Part shown: positions 26,662-36,068 of the stretch, in pieces | How the letters are laid out: every line of letters begins with the position of its first letter | Position numbering within the stretch: the first letter of the stretch is position 1 | From: Pseudomonas sp. G34 | Lineage (GTDB): Bacteria > Pseudomonadota > Gammaproteobacteria > Pseudomonadales > Pseudomonadaceae | Length of the DNA stretch: 64,000 nt | NCBI RefSeq assembly: GCF_031119625.1 | Contig: NZ_JAVHZV010000018.1 | Location: 62,001 to 126,000, forward strand | Direction of reading: 5' to 3' | The notes under the pieces: generated by a model | Databases searched by the model: none | Told to the model about the DNA's origin: nothing | Seen by the model: the letters and a program-made list of their open reading frames with translations, nothing else | Translations under genes and position numbers: made by a program

Positions 26662-27591
26662 TCAGTAGCCGCGGGCGAAATCCACCAGGCCCTGCAACGC
26701 GGCGCCCGCCCGATAACGCTGCAGGTTGGCCAGGAACAACTCGACCAGCAGGTGCGGCAGGGTCGGCGCGGCACTGTGGCCGGTCAGCGTCAGGTTGCTC
26801 GCGGTCCAGAACGGATGCCCGGCCGGCAGCGGCTCTTCACGGCAAACATCGATCACCGCCGCGGCCAGCCCTCCGCTGGCCAGCGCAGCGACCAGATCCT
26901 CGTCGACCACCGCGGTGCCACGCCCGGCGTTGATCAACACCGCCGATGGCTGGAAGCGGGCCAGCAAGGCGGCATCGTAGATATCCCGGGTGGCGGGCGT
27001 ATTGGGCAGCAGGTTGACCACGTAATCGGCCTGGGCCACCAGCCGCGGCAGCTCGTCGAGCGCCGCCACTTCGTGAAATGGCGCCAGGCTTCGCGGGCTG
27101 CTGGCCACGCCACTGAGTTCGACGTTGAACGGCTGCAGGAAGCGGGCGACCGCCGCGCCAATCTCACCGCAGCCGACGATCAGCACCCGGCGGCCTGCCA
27201 GGCTACCCGGCAGGCCGCCATCCCAGCGCTGCTCGCGCTGGGCCTGCTGGCGGGCGACCAGTTCGCGCTCGTGGGCAAGCATGTGGCACAGCACGTACTC
27301 GGCCATGATCTGCCCGAACACGCCGACCGCGCGGGTCAGCTGGTAGTCCCTGGGCAAATCCTCTGCCAGCAGCGGGGTGATGCCCGCCCAGGTCGACTGT
27401 AGCCAGGCCGGTTTATGGCCGGCACGCAGCAGGTTGGCGAACCGGTCGGGCTCACCCAGCCAGACCGGGCAGCTGGCGGCCTGCTCGGCGAGTGCGCTGT
27501 CCTCGCCGGTGACCAGCTCGAGTTGCGGCGCAGCGCGCTGCAGCAGGCGCTGGTACTCGGCGTGATCCTGCTCGGCGATCAGTACGCGCAT
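26662..27591 (-). CDS. D-2-hydroxyacid dehydrogenase (GhrA-like)
   Basis: A 309-residue NAD(P)-dependent dehydrogenase. The dinucleotide loop is GCGEIG at 140-145 ([17 protein letters not shown]). The catalytic Arg is in [13 protein letters not shown], Glu in CREEPLP and His in LTGHSAAP. It resembles glyoxylate/hydroxypyruvate reductases of the GhrA type; the substrate is not certain. It starts 15 nt after the ycgL stop, so it is probably co-transcribed with rnd and ycgL. Confidence 0.88.
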   Translation of the reverse strand: MRVLIAEQDHAEYQRLLQRAAPQLELVTGEDSALAEQAASCPVWLGEPDRFANLLRAGHKPAWLQSTWAGITPLLAEDLPRDYQLTRAVGVFGQIMAEYVLCHMLAHERELVARQQAQREQRWDGGLPGSLAGRRVLIVGCGEIGAAVARFLQPFNVELSGVASSPRSLAPFHEVAALDELPRLVAQADYVVNLLPNTPATRDIYDAALLARFQPSAVLINAGRGTAVVDEDLVAALASGGLAAAVIDVCREEPLPAGHPFWTASNLTLTGHSAAPTLPHLLVELFLANLQRYRAGAALQGLVDFARGY

Positions 27592-27606
27592 GGCATGCTT
27601 CTCCCC

Positions 27607-27900
27607 TCAGACCGGATCGTTGCGGCGCAGCAGCTCTTCGGGAAGATGCTCGATGTAATCGTCTTCCGGAGGCGGCATCTGCAGGTGGTAGCCCTGGCTG
27701 TCGAGGTTGTCCAACACCTTGCCGATGTCCTCGCGGGCCAGCACACGCTCGGGGCTGAGCACCATGTCGAATGCATGGATGGGCGTGCCGAACGCGCTGA
27801 GCAGCGGCTCGGGCACGCGCGCCAGCGCATCGGCGCGCAGCACGTAGAGATACATCTCGTTCTTGCGCGTGCTTCTGTAGATCGAGCAGATACGTTTCAA
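27607..27900 (-). CDS. ycgL: YcgL-domain protein
   Basis: A 97-residue protein matching the YcgL family from its first residues ([20 protein letters not shown]) to its end. The start is a TTG at 27900 that overlaps the rnd TGA in a TTGA arrangement; GGAG lies 7 nt upstream, inside rnd. An open frame continues upstream to 28296 but only as the shadow of rnd. Function unknown; its link to rnd is conserved in pseudomonads as I recall. Confidence 0.9.
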   Translation of the reverse strand: MKRICSIYRSTRKNEMYLYVLRADALARVPEPLLSAFGTPIHAFDMVLSPERVLAREDIGKVLDNLDSQGYHLQMPPPEDDYIEHLPEELLRRNDPV

Positions 27901-29030
27901 GCCGCTTCTCCTTCGCCAGCCAGGCAGTCGAGCAATGCCTGGCCCATCAATTCGCGACGCCAGCCGCGCAGGCTGTCCGGCAGGCGGTAGGGGCCATTCG
28001 GGTAGCCGCTCTTGAGCAGCGCTTCGAGGGTCTTCTTGCGCAGCATCAGCTCGGGCACGATCTCCAGGCGCTCGCCCTCGCGCTGGCCGATGGCGCGCAA
28101 TTTCTTGAGCAGCCCGGCGGCCTCGATCGGCAGCGGCTCGGGCATCGCCGGCGGCCACTCGGCGGGTGGCAACGCGGCCGCCTCGCGGATCAGTTGCAGG
28201 ATGGTCTCGCCATCCTGGCGCACGGTTTTCGGGTGCATGTCCTCGATGCGCGCCAGCGCGACCAGATCGCTCGGCTGCTGGCGTGCCAGCGGCCACAGCG
28301 AATGCTCGCGCAGGATCCGGTTACGCGGCTGATTGCGCGCCCGGGCCTGACGCTCACGCCAGGTGCACAACGCACGCAGTACCGCCAGCTGCGCGCGGGA
28401 CAGTTTCCAGGCCATCTTGGCTTCGCGGTAGGCCTCCTCGGCGGGCATCTCGCGGCGCAGGCCGGCGACCAGCTCGGCGCCGTCCTCGAGTATCCAGGCA
28501 TTCTTTTCAGCCGACAGTCTGGCCTGCAGGCGGCGATACAGCTCGGCGAGGTGCACGACGTCTTCGGCGGCGTAGCTGACCTGGGTCTCGGACAGCGGCC
28601 GCTGCAGCCAGTCCGAACGAGTCTCGCCCTTGGGCAGCTCGATATCCAGCACCGCCTGCACCAGGCGCGAGTAGCCCATCGAGAAACCAAGATTGAGGTA
28701 GCCGGCCGCCAGTTGCGAGTCGAACAGCGCAGCAGGCAGGCTGCCAGTCAAGCGCAGGAATACCTCCAGATCCTCGCTGCAGGCATGCAGCACCTTGACC
28801 ACCTGGGGGTCTTCGAGCAGCTCGGCGAAGGGCGACCAGTCGCCGATCAGCAAGGGGTCGATCAGGTAGGCATGCTCGCCTTCGCTGACCTGCAGCAAGC
28901 CGGCGATCGGGTAGAAGGTGTCGACACGCATGAACTCGGTGTCCAGCGCCACGAAGGGCTGTTTGCGCCAGACAGCGCATTGCGCTGCCAGGCTGGCGTC
29001 GTCTCGAATCCAGACAATTTCGATGGTCAC
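27897..29030 (-). CDS. rnd: Ribonuclease D
   Basis: A 377-residue DEDD 3'-5' exoribonuclease that trims tRNA and other stable RNA precursors. Exo I is [10 protein letters not shown], exo II is [11 protein letters not shown] with [10 protein letters not shown] following, and exo III is [19 protein letters not shown] domains follow (from about 205). The start is GTG at 29030, chosen for GGGAGA 6 nt upstream and the family N-terminus ([11 protein letters not shown]). Translationally coupled to ycgL at the 3' end. Confidence 0.93.
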   Translation of the reverse strand: MTIEIVWIRDDASLAAQCAVWRKQPFVALDTEFMRVDTFYPIAGLLQVSEGEHAYLIDPLLIGDWSPFAELLEDPQVVKVLHACSEDLEVFLRLTGSLPAALFDSQLAAGYLNLGFSMGYSRLVQAVLDIELPKGETRSDWLQRPLSETQVSYAAEDVVHLAELYRRLQARLSAEKNAWILEDGAELVAGLRREMPAEEAYREAKMAWKLSRAQLAVLRALCTWRERQARARNQPRNRILREHSLWPLARQQPSDLVALARIEDMHPKTVRQDGETILQLIREAAALPPAEWPPAMPEPLPIEAAGLLKKLRAIGQREGERLEIVPELMLRKKTLEALLKSGYPNGPYRLPDSLRGWRRELMGQALLDCLAGEGEAA

Positions 29031-29086
29031 GCGGCTCTCCCGTAAAGATTGCCGCGCAGTATATCCCGTGAGCCTCGGCTGTGCGC

Positions 29087-29941
29087 TCATAGCAGTTCGC
29101 TGCGCAAGCGCTCGCGCGCGGCATCCGAGCAGCGCGACATCGGCGCGCGCAGCTCATCGGCTATCAGCCCCTGCATGGCCAGCATGGCCTTGACCGGCGC
29201 CGGGTTGGGCTCGCTGAAGGCCAGGCGTATCCACGGCAACAATTGACGAAACAGTGCACGCCCGGCCAGCAGGTCGCCCTCGCGCAACAGCCTGACCACT
29301 TCCACGAAGTCGGCGGTACGCACGTGTGCTGCCGCGCAAATGGCGCCGCTGCCGCCCAGGCACAGGGTGGCGAAGATCTGCTCGTCCTCGCCGGTGAGCA
29401 GGTCGAGCTGGCCATCGGCGATCAGCGCCTGGGTCTTGCGCAGATCACCGCCACAGTCCTTGATCGCCACGATACGCGGGTGCCGGGCCAGTTGCCGGAG
29501 GGTGTCCAGCTCCAGGTTCACGGCACTGCGATAGGGAATGTCATAGAGGATGATCGGCAGCCGTGAGGCGTCGGCAACAGCCTGGAAGAACAGCTGCAGG
29601 CCCTCCTGCGATGGCCTTATATAGTAGGGTGCCGGCACCAGGATGCCGGCCAGCGGCCGGCTCTGGATAGCTTGCAGGCGAGCCAGTACCGCCACCTGGT
29701 TATTACCCGCCAGCCCCATCACCACGCGACTGGCCGGCACCACCTCGAGCACCGCATCCAGCACCGCCAACTGCTCCTGCTCATCCAGGGCCGCGGCCTC
29801 GCCGCTGGTACCGCAGACCACCAGCCCGGCCGCGCCGCTGTCGATCAGATGGGTTGCCAGGGATCGCAACGCCGGCAGATCCACCTGCCCGCCGCGAAAC
29901 GGCGTTACCAGCGCAACCCAGATACCGGAAAACCTAGACAT
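29087..29941 (-). CDS. DapA-family aldolase/synthase
   Basis: A 284-residue class I lyase of the dihydrodipicolinate synthase family. Markers are GLVVCGTSGEAAALDEQEQ, the tyrosine of ILYDIPYRS, and the Schiff-base lysine in VAIKDCGGD. GEDEQIFATLCLGGSGAIC is the typical active-site closing region. It may be a DapA paralogue for lysine/diaminopimelate or a related aldolase; the essential dapA is usually elsewhere in Pseudomonas. GAGGAG lies 8 nt before the ATG. It is 56 bp upstream of rnd in the same direction. Confidence 0.85.
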   Translation of the reverse strand: MSRFSGIWVALVTPFRGGQVDLPALRSLATHLIDSGAAGLVVCGTSGEAAALDEQEQLAVLDAVLEVVPASRVVMGLAGNNQVAVLARLQAIQSRPLAGILVPAPYYIRPSQEGLQLFFQAVADASRLPIILYDIPYRSAVNLELDTLRQLARHPRIVAIKDCGGDLRKTQALIADGQLDLLTGEDEQIFATLCLGGSGAICAAAHVRTADFVEVVRLLREGDLLAGRALFRQLLPWIRLAFSEPNPAPVKAMLAMQGLIADELRAPMSRCSDAARERLRSELL

Positions 29942-30472
29942 GCATGCAACTCCTCGGTGTAGACCGTCTGGTCACCGTCGATGGAGTGCGGGAAGGGGGT
30001 GTAGCGAAGGGATACTTCGACTGAGCGCCTCTGTCCTGTCAGCCCATCTGACGGGACAGCGCGCCCCGGTCAAATGAGCGACTGTTTCTTCGACTTGCCA
30101 GCTTCCAGGCGCACGCACCGATCCATGGCAACGAGGCCAGGGACAGCAAGCGTGGGCAGGGAATGGAAGGACATGGAACGCTCGGCAAGGCGACTGGAAC
30201 CCGATACTGCCGAACCCAATACGGCGGTGTCAATCGCGCCACAGCGAAGTTTCAGGAAGGCTGACAGTTCCAATTCGATATATACAGGCCGAGCTAAATC
30301 CTCAATCGATTTAAAAACAGCCTTTTACAGCGCAAATATCGCACTAGGCTTGAAGTTGAGCGCCTAAACACCGCTCCCGGCGGGATTTATCGGTCATGGC
30401 ATCTACCTTGTGCAGCCACGCATCCGCTGCCAACACCCTCCCCCACCGGTCACCTTGCTCATAGAGGTTCGT
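29942..30472. other. 531-bp divergent intergenic region with an AT-rich patch
   Basis: No supported gene. A 12-bp stem with one mismatch and 5-nt loop lies at 30031-30059 (CTGTCCTGTCAG side). The part from about 30255 to 30370 is clearly more AT-rich than its surroundings (ATTCGATATATACAGG, CGATTTAAAAACAGCC). It could contain promoters for the gene at 30473 or be remnant DNA. Confidence 0.5.
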
Positions 30473-30952
30473 ATGGGAATCGCCGCCAGTGACCTGAACC
30501 AACATGTCATCCGCCCCACCTTGCTGTATCTGGGTAGCCAGTCCGTTGCCGCCGAGGCCCTGCTGCTGGGCGTCGCCGCCTGCCAGTCGTCCCTGGGCAC
30601 GGAACTGGACAACTGCAACGGCTACGGCCTGTACCGGATCTCGGCGTTTCATCACCAGCACCTGTGGGACGACCACCTGGCCGCCAGCCCCGATCTGGCC
30701 AGCCGGGTTCGCGGCCTGGCCAGCCAGCATGCATTTCTCGGCGCGCCGCATTTCGAGCTGACCGTCAACCTGCGCTATGCCACCGCCATTGCCTGGCTGC
30801 TGATCGAACATCGCTGCAAGGCGCTACCGGCCGCCGACGACCTTGCCGCCCAGGCGCTGATCTGGCAGCAGGTCTTCGCGCCCTACCGCCAGCCGAGTGA
30901 ATTCGTTCGCGCCTGGCAACGCTGCATCCTGGAACTGGCCAGCGCCGCTTGA
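30473..30952 (+). CDS. Conserved hypothetical protein
   Basis: A 159-residue soluble protein beginning MGIAASDLNQHVIRPTLLYL, with AGAGG 6 nt upstream of the ATG. Features include GTELDNCNGYGLYRISAFHHQHLWDDHLA and a C-terminal helical part ending QRCILELASAA. The general layout (a helical domain with an N-terminal acidic pocket and YGLYRI segment) brings small phage-type lysozyme-like domains to mind, but I see no firm catalytic signature. It is preceded by AT-rich DNA. Confidence 0.6.
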   Translation: MGIAASDLNQHVIRPTLLYLGSQSVAAEALLLGVAACQSSLGTELDNCNGYGLYRISAFHHQHLWDDHLAASPDLASRVRGLASQHAFLGAPHFELTVNLRYATAIAWLLIEHRCKALPAADDLAAQALIWQQVFAPYRQPSEFVRAWQRCILELASAA

Positions 30953-31110
30953 AAAACTGACTGTCGGGTCACAGGTGCCAAGTAGCGAAAGGCTCTATAT
31001 CCTGCGTTTCAGGGACAGCATCAACATCGAAGGAGCGTGTTTACCCTGAACTTTTCGAATTGCCATTCAGTCAGCAAGCGAGAGTTCCCGAACCTGCCAT
31101 GGAGCACCCC

Positions 31111-32412
31111 GTGAGTAAAACAATCCTAAGAACCGGTCTGGCAATCGCCATCGCATCCACCTCCACCTATGGCCTGGCCAGCGGCTTCGCGCTCAACGAG
31201 CAAAGCATCGCCAGCATGGGCATGTCGTTCGCTGGTCGATCCTCCTCGGCCGAAGACGCCAGCACGGTGTTCGGTAACCCGGCCGGCATGGCGCGTATCC
31301 AACGCGAACAGGTCAGCTTCGGTGTGGCCGCCATTCATGCCAAGAGCAGAATCAGCGACACCAGCAGTACCACCGCGCTGGCGGCCGGTGGCGGTGGCGC
31401 CAACGGTGGTAGCAACGATGGCGACATGGTTCCCACCACGGGCGTGCCCATGGGTTACTACGTCAAGCCGCTGGATGAGAAGGTCGCGTTCGGCATCGGC
31501 GTCTACGCACCTTTTGGCCTGGCCACCGAATATGAAAATGGCTTCCAGGGCCGTTACTTCGCCGACAAGAGCTATGTGCGGGTGATTACCGTACAGCCGA
31601 CCCTCAGCTACCGCTTCAACGACAAGCTGTCGGTAGGCTTCGGGCCGACCTTCAACCATATCGAAGGCGAGCTGAGCTCCGCGCTGACCAACCCCTTTGG
31701 CCCAGCCGGTGCCAACGATGGCCAGGTCAAGGTCAAGGGCGACGACACCGCGGTTGGCTTCACCGCTGGCGTACTCTACGAATTCACCCCGCAGACCCGC
31801 GTCGGCGTGACCTACCGCTCCCGGGTCAAGTACGAGCTGGAAGGCGATACCCGGGTATCCGGGCCAGGCCTGGCAATCGGCACCTCGGCTGGCAAGTACG
31901 ACGCCTCCCTTGACGTGACCACCCCCGAAACCGTGGACATGTCCTTCACCCACGAACTGAACGACGCCTGGACGCTTTACGCCGGCAGCAGCTGGACGCG
32001 CTGGAGCCGCTTCAAGGAGCTGCGCATCGAGAACGAAGGCGTGGGTGGTGCATTTGCGGGGCAGCTCGGCACCATCGTCGAGGAGCAGGAGTGGCACGAT
32101 ACTTGGGCTCACGCTGTTGGCCTGTCCTACAAGGTGAACCCGCAATGGGTGCTGCGCACCGGCATCGCCATCGACCAGACGCCGACCAACAACACCGATC
32201 GCTCGCCGCGCATCCCGTCGGGTGACCGGACGATCTTCAGCCTGGGCGCTGGCTGGAGCCCCACCGAGGACATGACCGTCGACCTGGCCTACTCGTATCT
32301 CAAGGAAGAGGAAGTCGAGATCAATCGCGCCAGTGCGGCCCGCGGCAGCTACAACGCCACCTACAAGAACAGTGCTCATGGCCTGGGCGCGTCCCTGACC
32401 TACCGCTTCTAA
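31111..32412 (+). CDS. fadL: FadL-type outer-membrane long-chain fatty acid porin
   Basis: A 433-residue protein: signal peptide ending LAS, then the FadL plug motif SGFALNEQSIASMGMSFAGRSSSAEDASTVFGNPAGMA, and a 14-strand barrel ending YRF. FadL moves long-chain fatty acids and other hydrophobic compounds across the outer membrane. The start is GTG at 31111, because GGAG lies 6 nt upstream; an ATG at 31099 is the alternative. A strong terminator follows. Confidence 0.92.
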   Translation: MSKTILRTGLAIAIASTSTYGLASGFALNEQSIASMGMSFAGRSSSAEDASTVFGNPAGMARIQREQVSFGVAAIHAKSRISDTSSTTALAAGGGGANGGSNDGDMVPTTGVPMGYYVKPLDEKVAFGIGVYAPFGLATEYENGFQGRYFADKSYVRVITVQPTLSYRFNDKLSVGFGPTFNHIEGELSSALTNPFGPAGANDGQVKVKGDDTAVGFTAGVLYEFTPQTRVGVTYRSRVKYELEGDTRVSGPGLAIGTSAGKYDASLDVTTPETVDMSFTHELNDAWTLYAGSSWTRWSRFKELRIENEGVGGAFAGQLGTIVEEQEWHDTWAHAVGLSYKVNPQWVLRTGIAIDQTPTNNTDRSPRIPSGDRTIFSLGAGWSPTEDMTVDLAYSYLKEEEVEINRASAARGSYNATYKNSAHGLGASLTYRF

Positions 32413-32461
32413 AGGCTGGCACGCTCGCCCCCTGCACAGGGGCGAGCCATTTCCCGCCCAT

Positions 32462-32490
32462 AAAAATCGCGGCAAAGGCCGCGATTTTTT
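32462..32490. terminator. Bidirectional terminator between fadL and gpx
   Basis: AAAATCGCGGC and GCCGCGATTTT pair around a 3-nt loop, with T-runs on both strands. It serves the convergent fadL and glutathione-peroxidase genes. Confidence 0.92.
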
Positions 32491-32505
32491 ATGCCTGAAA
32501 TGACC

Positions 32506-33063
32506 TCAAGGTGCCGAGGCGATCGCCTTCTCGATGGCGGCGATCAGTTCGGGGTCGTCCGGCTTGGTCATGCTGGAAAACCGTGCGATCACCTGCCCCT
32601 GGCGATCGACCACGTACTTGAAGAAATTCCAGCGTGGTGCCGCCGTCTGCCGGGCCAGCTCCTTGAACAGGGGGATGGCAGCGTCACCGGTGACCGGCTG
32701 GGTTTCGCTCATGGTGAAGGTCACACCGTAGTTCACGTAGCAGACCTTGGCCGTCTCCTCGGCGTCGTCGGACTCCTGCCTGAACGAGTCGGACGGCACC
32801 CCGAGAATCTCCAGCCCCTGGTCGCGATAACGCTTGTTGAGCGCCTCCAGCCCCTCGAACTGCGAGGTGAAGCCGCAGAAGCTGGCGGTATTGACCACCA
32901 TCAGCGGCTTGCCGGCGAACTGCTCGCACAGGTCGATGCTGTCCTTGGAGCGCAGCTTGGGCAACTCGCCCTGGTCGGCCAGCAAGGCCGGGCATTCGGC
33001 GGCCTGCAGCTGAACGCTCAACGCCAGCAAGGCCAGGGGCACGGCAAACAATGACAGTCGCAT
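32506..33063 (-). CDS. Exported glutathione peroxidase-family protein
   Basis: A 185-residue protein with a signal peptide (1-22, QLQAAEC). Thioredoxin-fold peroxidase motifs are [17 protein letters not shown], with the peroxidatic cysteine at residue 63, and [16 protein letters not shown], with the catalytic Trp. A periplasmic thiol peroxidase detoxifying hydroperoxides is likely; the reductant may be thioredoxin-like rather than glutathione. Convergent with fadL. Confidence 0.9.
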   Translation of the reverse strand: MRLSLFAVPLALLALSVQLQAAECPALLADQGELPKLRSKDSIDLCEQFAGKPLMVVNTASFCGFTSQFEGLEALNKRYRDQGLEILGVPSDSFRQESDDAEETAKVCYVNYGVTFTMSETQPVTGDAAIPLFKELARQTAAPRWNFFKYVVDRQGQVIARFSSMTKPDDPELIAAIEKAIASAP

Positions 33064-33088
33064 CGAATCGTTCCTTATCGGTAAACGC

Positions 33089-33214
33089 TCAGCACAGGTT
33101 CATGCCCAGTTGCATGATCGCCAGGCCACCCGTGCGCCACGCCCAGAACAGCAGCGCAAGCAGCGCCAACCCGGTAGCGCCGGCCGCCACTACGACTACG
33201 GGTTTGAGCGTCAT
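33089..33214 (-). CDS. 41-residue single-pass membrane microprotein
   Basis: [20 protein letters not shown] begins a 41-residue ORF with one transmembrane helix (about 5-26) and a C-terminal [16 protein letters not shown]. Its ATG overlaps the TGA of the MFS gene (ATGA), so it is translationally coupled. It may be a small regulator or subunit of the transporter. Length and coupling support a real gene. Confidence 0.7.
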   Translation of the reverse strand: MTLKPVVVVAAGATGLALLALLFWAWRTGGLAIMQLGMNLC

Positions 33215-34413
33215 GCCTGGGCTCCTTGCAAACGTGCCACGGGTTGCTCGCGCACCGGCCAGTTGAGCGCGGCGGCGAGCACACTGAGCAGAATGGAAAT
33301 CTGCCACACCAGATCATAGCTGCCCGTGTGGTCGTAGAGGTAACCGCCGAGCCAGCCGCCCATGAACGAGCCCAGCTGGTGGAACAGGAACACGATACCG
33401 CCGAGCATCGACAGGTTGCGCACACCGAACAGCGTGGCCACGGTGCCATTGGTCAATGGCACCGTGGACAACCACAGCAGGCCCATGGCGATGCCGAAGG
33501 CGTAGGCCGTCCACACGCTCAGCGGCACCGTGATGAACAGCGCGATGACCACGCCACGGGCCAGGTACAAGGCGCTGAGCAAGCGCGGTTTGGAACGCCG
33601 CCCGCCCAGCCAGCCGGCGATGTAGGTGCCGAACACGTTGAACAGCCCCACCAGGGCCAGCACCGTGGTACCAACGATGGCCGGCAGGTGCTGGTCGACC
33701 AGGTAGGCCGGCAGGTGCACGCCGATGAACACCACCTGGAAGCCGCAGACGAAAAAGCCCAGCGCCAACAGCCAGAACCCCGAATGGCTGCACGCTTCGC
33801 GCAGCGCCTCGCCCAGGGTCTGCTGCGGGCCCTGGGTCACCGTTGGGCGATCCTTGACCATGGCCGCCAACGGCACGATCAGCGCCACCATGATGCCCAG
33901 GGCGATCAAGGCAGCCGACCAGCCCAGCCAGCCGATCAGCCCCAGGGTGCCCGGTAACATGGCGAACTGGCCGAAGGATCCGGCTGCCGCGGCGATGCCC
34001 ATGGCCATGCTGCGTTTCTCCACCGGCACCGCACGGCCGACCACGCCGAGAATCACCGAGAACGAGGTGCCCGACAGGCCGATGCCGATCAGCAGCCCGG
34101 CACTCAGCGACAGCGACAGCGGCGAATCCGCCAAGCCCATCAGCACCAACCCGGCGGCATAGAGCACACCACCGACGATGATCGCCCGCTGCGCGCCGAA
34201 GCGATCAGCCAGCGCGCCGGTAAACGGCTGGGCGATACCCCAGATCAGGTTCTGCAGGGCGATGGCAAAGGCGAACACGCCACGGCCCCAGCCGAAATCG
34301 GCACTCATGGGCGACAGGAACAGGCCGAAGCCGTGGCGAGTGCCGAGAGACAGGGCAAGGATCAACGACGCCCCCACCATCAACCAGATACCCGTGCGCT
34401 GTAGCGAACTCAT
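33211..34413 (-). CDS. MFS transporter
   Basis: A 400-residue permease with 12 hydrophobic segments. The loop between helices 2 and 3 carries the MFS signature (GALADRFGAQRAIIVGG), mirrored in the second half (GWLGGRRSKPRLLSALY). The N-terminus resembles monocarboxylate/oxalate-formate antiporter-like permeases (LALSLGTRHGFGLFLSPMSADFGWGRGVFAFAIA). The substrate is unknown. It follows marR by 55 bp and is followed by an overlapping microprotein gene. Confidence 0.88.
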   Translation of the reverse strand: MSSLQRTGIWLMVGASLILALSLGTRHGFGLFLSPMSADFGWGRGVFAFAIALQNLIWGIAQPFTGALADRFGAQRAIIVGGVLYAAGLVLMGLADSPLSLSLSAGLLIGIGLSGTSFSVILGVVGRAVPVEKRSMAMGIAAAAGSFGQFAMLPGTLGLIGWLGWSAALIALGIMVALIVPLAAMVKDRPTVTQGPQQTLGEALREACSHSGFWLLALGFFVCGFQVVFIGVHLPAYLVDQHLPAIVGTTVLALVGLFNVFGTYIAGWLGGRRSKPRLLSALYLARGVVIALFITVPLSVWTAYAFGIAMGLLWLSTVPLTNGTVATLFGVRNLSMLGGIVFLFHQLGSFMGGWLGGYLYDHTGSYDLVWQISILLSVLAAALNWPVREQPVARLQGAQA

Positions 34414-34468
34414 GGCATGTCCTTTTTATTATCAAATCCAACACGGGGAGAAAGGGCGATTACCGCCT

Positions 34469-34879
34469 TCATGGTCGATCCAGGCTGGCGAGCAACTCAT
34501 CCAGCGCTTGCAGATGATGCGCCTGCACGCGTTGCTGCAGGAGCAGCTGCACGGCTTGCCAGGCCTCCAGCCCCTCGGCGAGCAGCCTCTCACCTTCGGC
34601 AGTCAGGCTCGCCAGGCGGTTGCGCTGATCGGCACCGCCCTGCAGGACGACCAGGCCGCGCCCTTCGAGCAGCCGCAGGTTGCGGCCCAGGGTGCTGCGC
34701 TCCAGCCCCATGGCGGCGGCCAGGTCAGAGATGCTGGGCTGATCGAGGCGTTGCAGGTGGCGCAGCAGCGAATACTGGGCAGCGCTGAGTCCGACACGGC
34801 TCAGGGCATCGTCATAGCGCTTGCTGACGCCACGGCTGGCGCGACGCAGGCGTGTGCAAAGGCATTCGGTCGGCAACAT
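34469..34879 (-). CDS. MarR-family transcriptional regulator
   Basis: A 136-residue winged-helix regulator. LSAAQYSLLRHLQRLDQPSISDLAAAMGLERSTLGRNLRLLEGRGLV contains the helix-turn-helix, and the wing is VVLQGGADQRNRLASLT. It is likely the local regulator of the MFS operon it heads. A short TGTATATAC sequence lies just upstream of the start and could be part of an operator. No strong ribosome site is visible at 34879. Confidence 0.88.
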   Translation of the reverse strand: MLPTECLCTRLRRASRGVSKRYDDALSRVGLSAAQYSLLRHLQRLDQPSISDLAAAMGLERSTLGRNLRLLEGRGLVVLQGGADQRNRLASLTAEGERLLAEGLEAWQAVQLLLQQRVQAHHLQALDELLASLDRP

Positions 34880-35005
34880 GGAATAAGTGTATATACCCGC
34901 TTCGGCGGCAAGGCAACCTGAAACGGGCTTGGTCAGAACGTTCGAACATTGCCGGCGCCGCTCAGTCAACCGCTTGCAACCCCTAGAAACCTTGAGGAGA
35001 CCGAC

Positions 35006-35335
35006 ATGCTTTCATCCCGATATGCCTCATGCATTCAAGCTTGCAGCGCCTGTGCCATTGCCTGCGAAACCTGTGCGGCAGCCTGCCTCGAAGAACAGGA
35101 TATGCAGATGATGCGCGCCTGCATCCAGCTCGATCGCGATTGCGCGGACCTGTGCCGGCTGGCCGCGGTGTTGATGCTGCGCAACAGCCCGTTGGCAGAA
35201 GCGTTCTGCAAGCTATGCGCCGAGGCCTGCCAGGCCTGTGCGCAAGAATGCGCCAAGCACCACCATGACCACTGCCAGCAATGTGCCCAGGCGTGCCAGC
35301 GCTGTGCGGACGAATGCCTGGCGATGGCCGCCTGA
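35006..35335 (+). CDS. Csp-type four-helix copper-storage protein
   Basis: A 109-residue protein with 19 cysteines, mostly as CxxC and CxxxC on predicted helices (SCIQACSACAIACETCAAAC; FCKLCAEACQACAQECAKHH). It also has a His-rich turn (KHHHDHC). This is the copper storage protein (Csp/DUF326) pattern, where a four-helix bundle lines its core with Cys to bind many Cu(I). There is no signal peptide, so it is a cytosolic Csp3-type. GAGGAG precedes the ATG. It converges with the end of the cob operon, one base apart. Confidence 0.88.
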   Translation: MLSSRYASCIQACSACAIACETCAAACLEEQDMQMMRACIQLDRDCADLCRLAAVLMLRNSPLAEAFCKLCAEACQACAQECAKHHHDHCQQCAQACQRCADECLAMAA

Positions 35336-35336
35336 G

Positions 35337-36068
35337 TCAGCTACCGAGTTGCAGCGCCAGCGCCAACAGCGCGCCGCACTCCAGCACTTCGAGCAGCGCC
35401 CCGGCGGTATCGCCCGTGGTACCGCCGAGCCGCTGCAGCATCAGCCGCCGTAGCCAGAAGAAGATCACCACGGCCACCAGCAGCATCCAGGCGCCGCCCA
35501 GCAGCAGACAGGCCAGCAAGGTCAGCGCCAGCACGACGCCCGCCGTCGAACGCGGCAGGTGCTTGGCCAGCGCCTCGCCCAGGCCGCCGGCGCGCACGTA
35601 AGGCGTGTGCAGAAACAGCGCCAGCACGGCAGCGCGTCCCAGCACCGGAACCAGCAGCAGGGCAAGCTGGCGGCCGTGCTCGAGCAGGGCCAGCAAGGCA
35701 GCGAACTTGAGCAGCAACAGCAAGACCAGCACCACCACGGCGATCGGGCCGCTGCGCGGATCCTTCATGATCGCCAGGGTACGTTCGCGGTCACCAAAGC
35801 CGCCCATCCAGGCATCGGCGCTGTCGGCCAGGCCGTCCAGGTGCAGTGCGCCGGTCAAGGCGACCCACAGGCTTAGCAGCAGGGCTGCCTGCAAAGCGAG
35901 CGGCGCTGCTTCGAGTAGCTGGGCGGCGCCCATCAACAATCCGCCGATCAGGGCGCCTACCAGCGGGTAGTAAAGCAGCGAGCGGCCCATTTGCTCAGGT
36001 GTGGGCATCCCCGCCAGGCGTACCGGCAACCGGGTGAGGAACTGCAGGGCGATCCACAACGGCGTCAT
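35337..36068 (-). CDS. cobS: Adenosylcobinamide-GDP ribazoletransferase
   Basis: A 243-residue membrane protein (cobV in Pseudomonas naming). It joins adenosyl-GDP-cobinamide with alpha-ribazole (phosphate) to make adenosylcobalamin (phosphate). Visible motifs include LQFLTRLPV at the N-terminus, and HLDGLADSADAWMGGFGDRERTLAIMKDPRSGPIAV with the acidic DGLADSxDA site. Last gene of the cob run; its ATG overlaps the cobC stop by 4 nt. Confidence 0.93.
   Translation of the reverse strand: MTPLWIALQFLTRLPVRLAGMPTPEQMGRSLLYYPLVGALIGGLLMGAAQLLEAAPLALQAALLLSLWVALTGALHLDGLADSADAWMGGFGDRERTLAIMKDPRSGPIAVVVLVLLLLLKFAALLALLEHGRQLALLLVPVLGRAAVLALFLHTPYVRAGGLGEALAKHLPRSTAGVVLALTLLACLLLGGAWMLLVAVVIFFWLRRLMLQRLGGTTGDTAGALLEVLECGALLALALQLGS

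Noticed and set aside
27901..28296. N-terminal extension of YcgL to 229 residues
   Set aside because: The extra part is rnd read in another frame; the YcgL family starts at the TTG at 27900.
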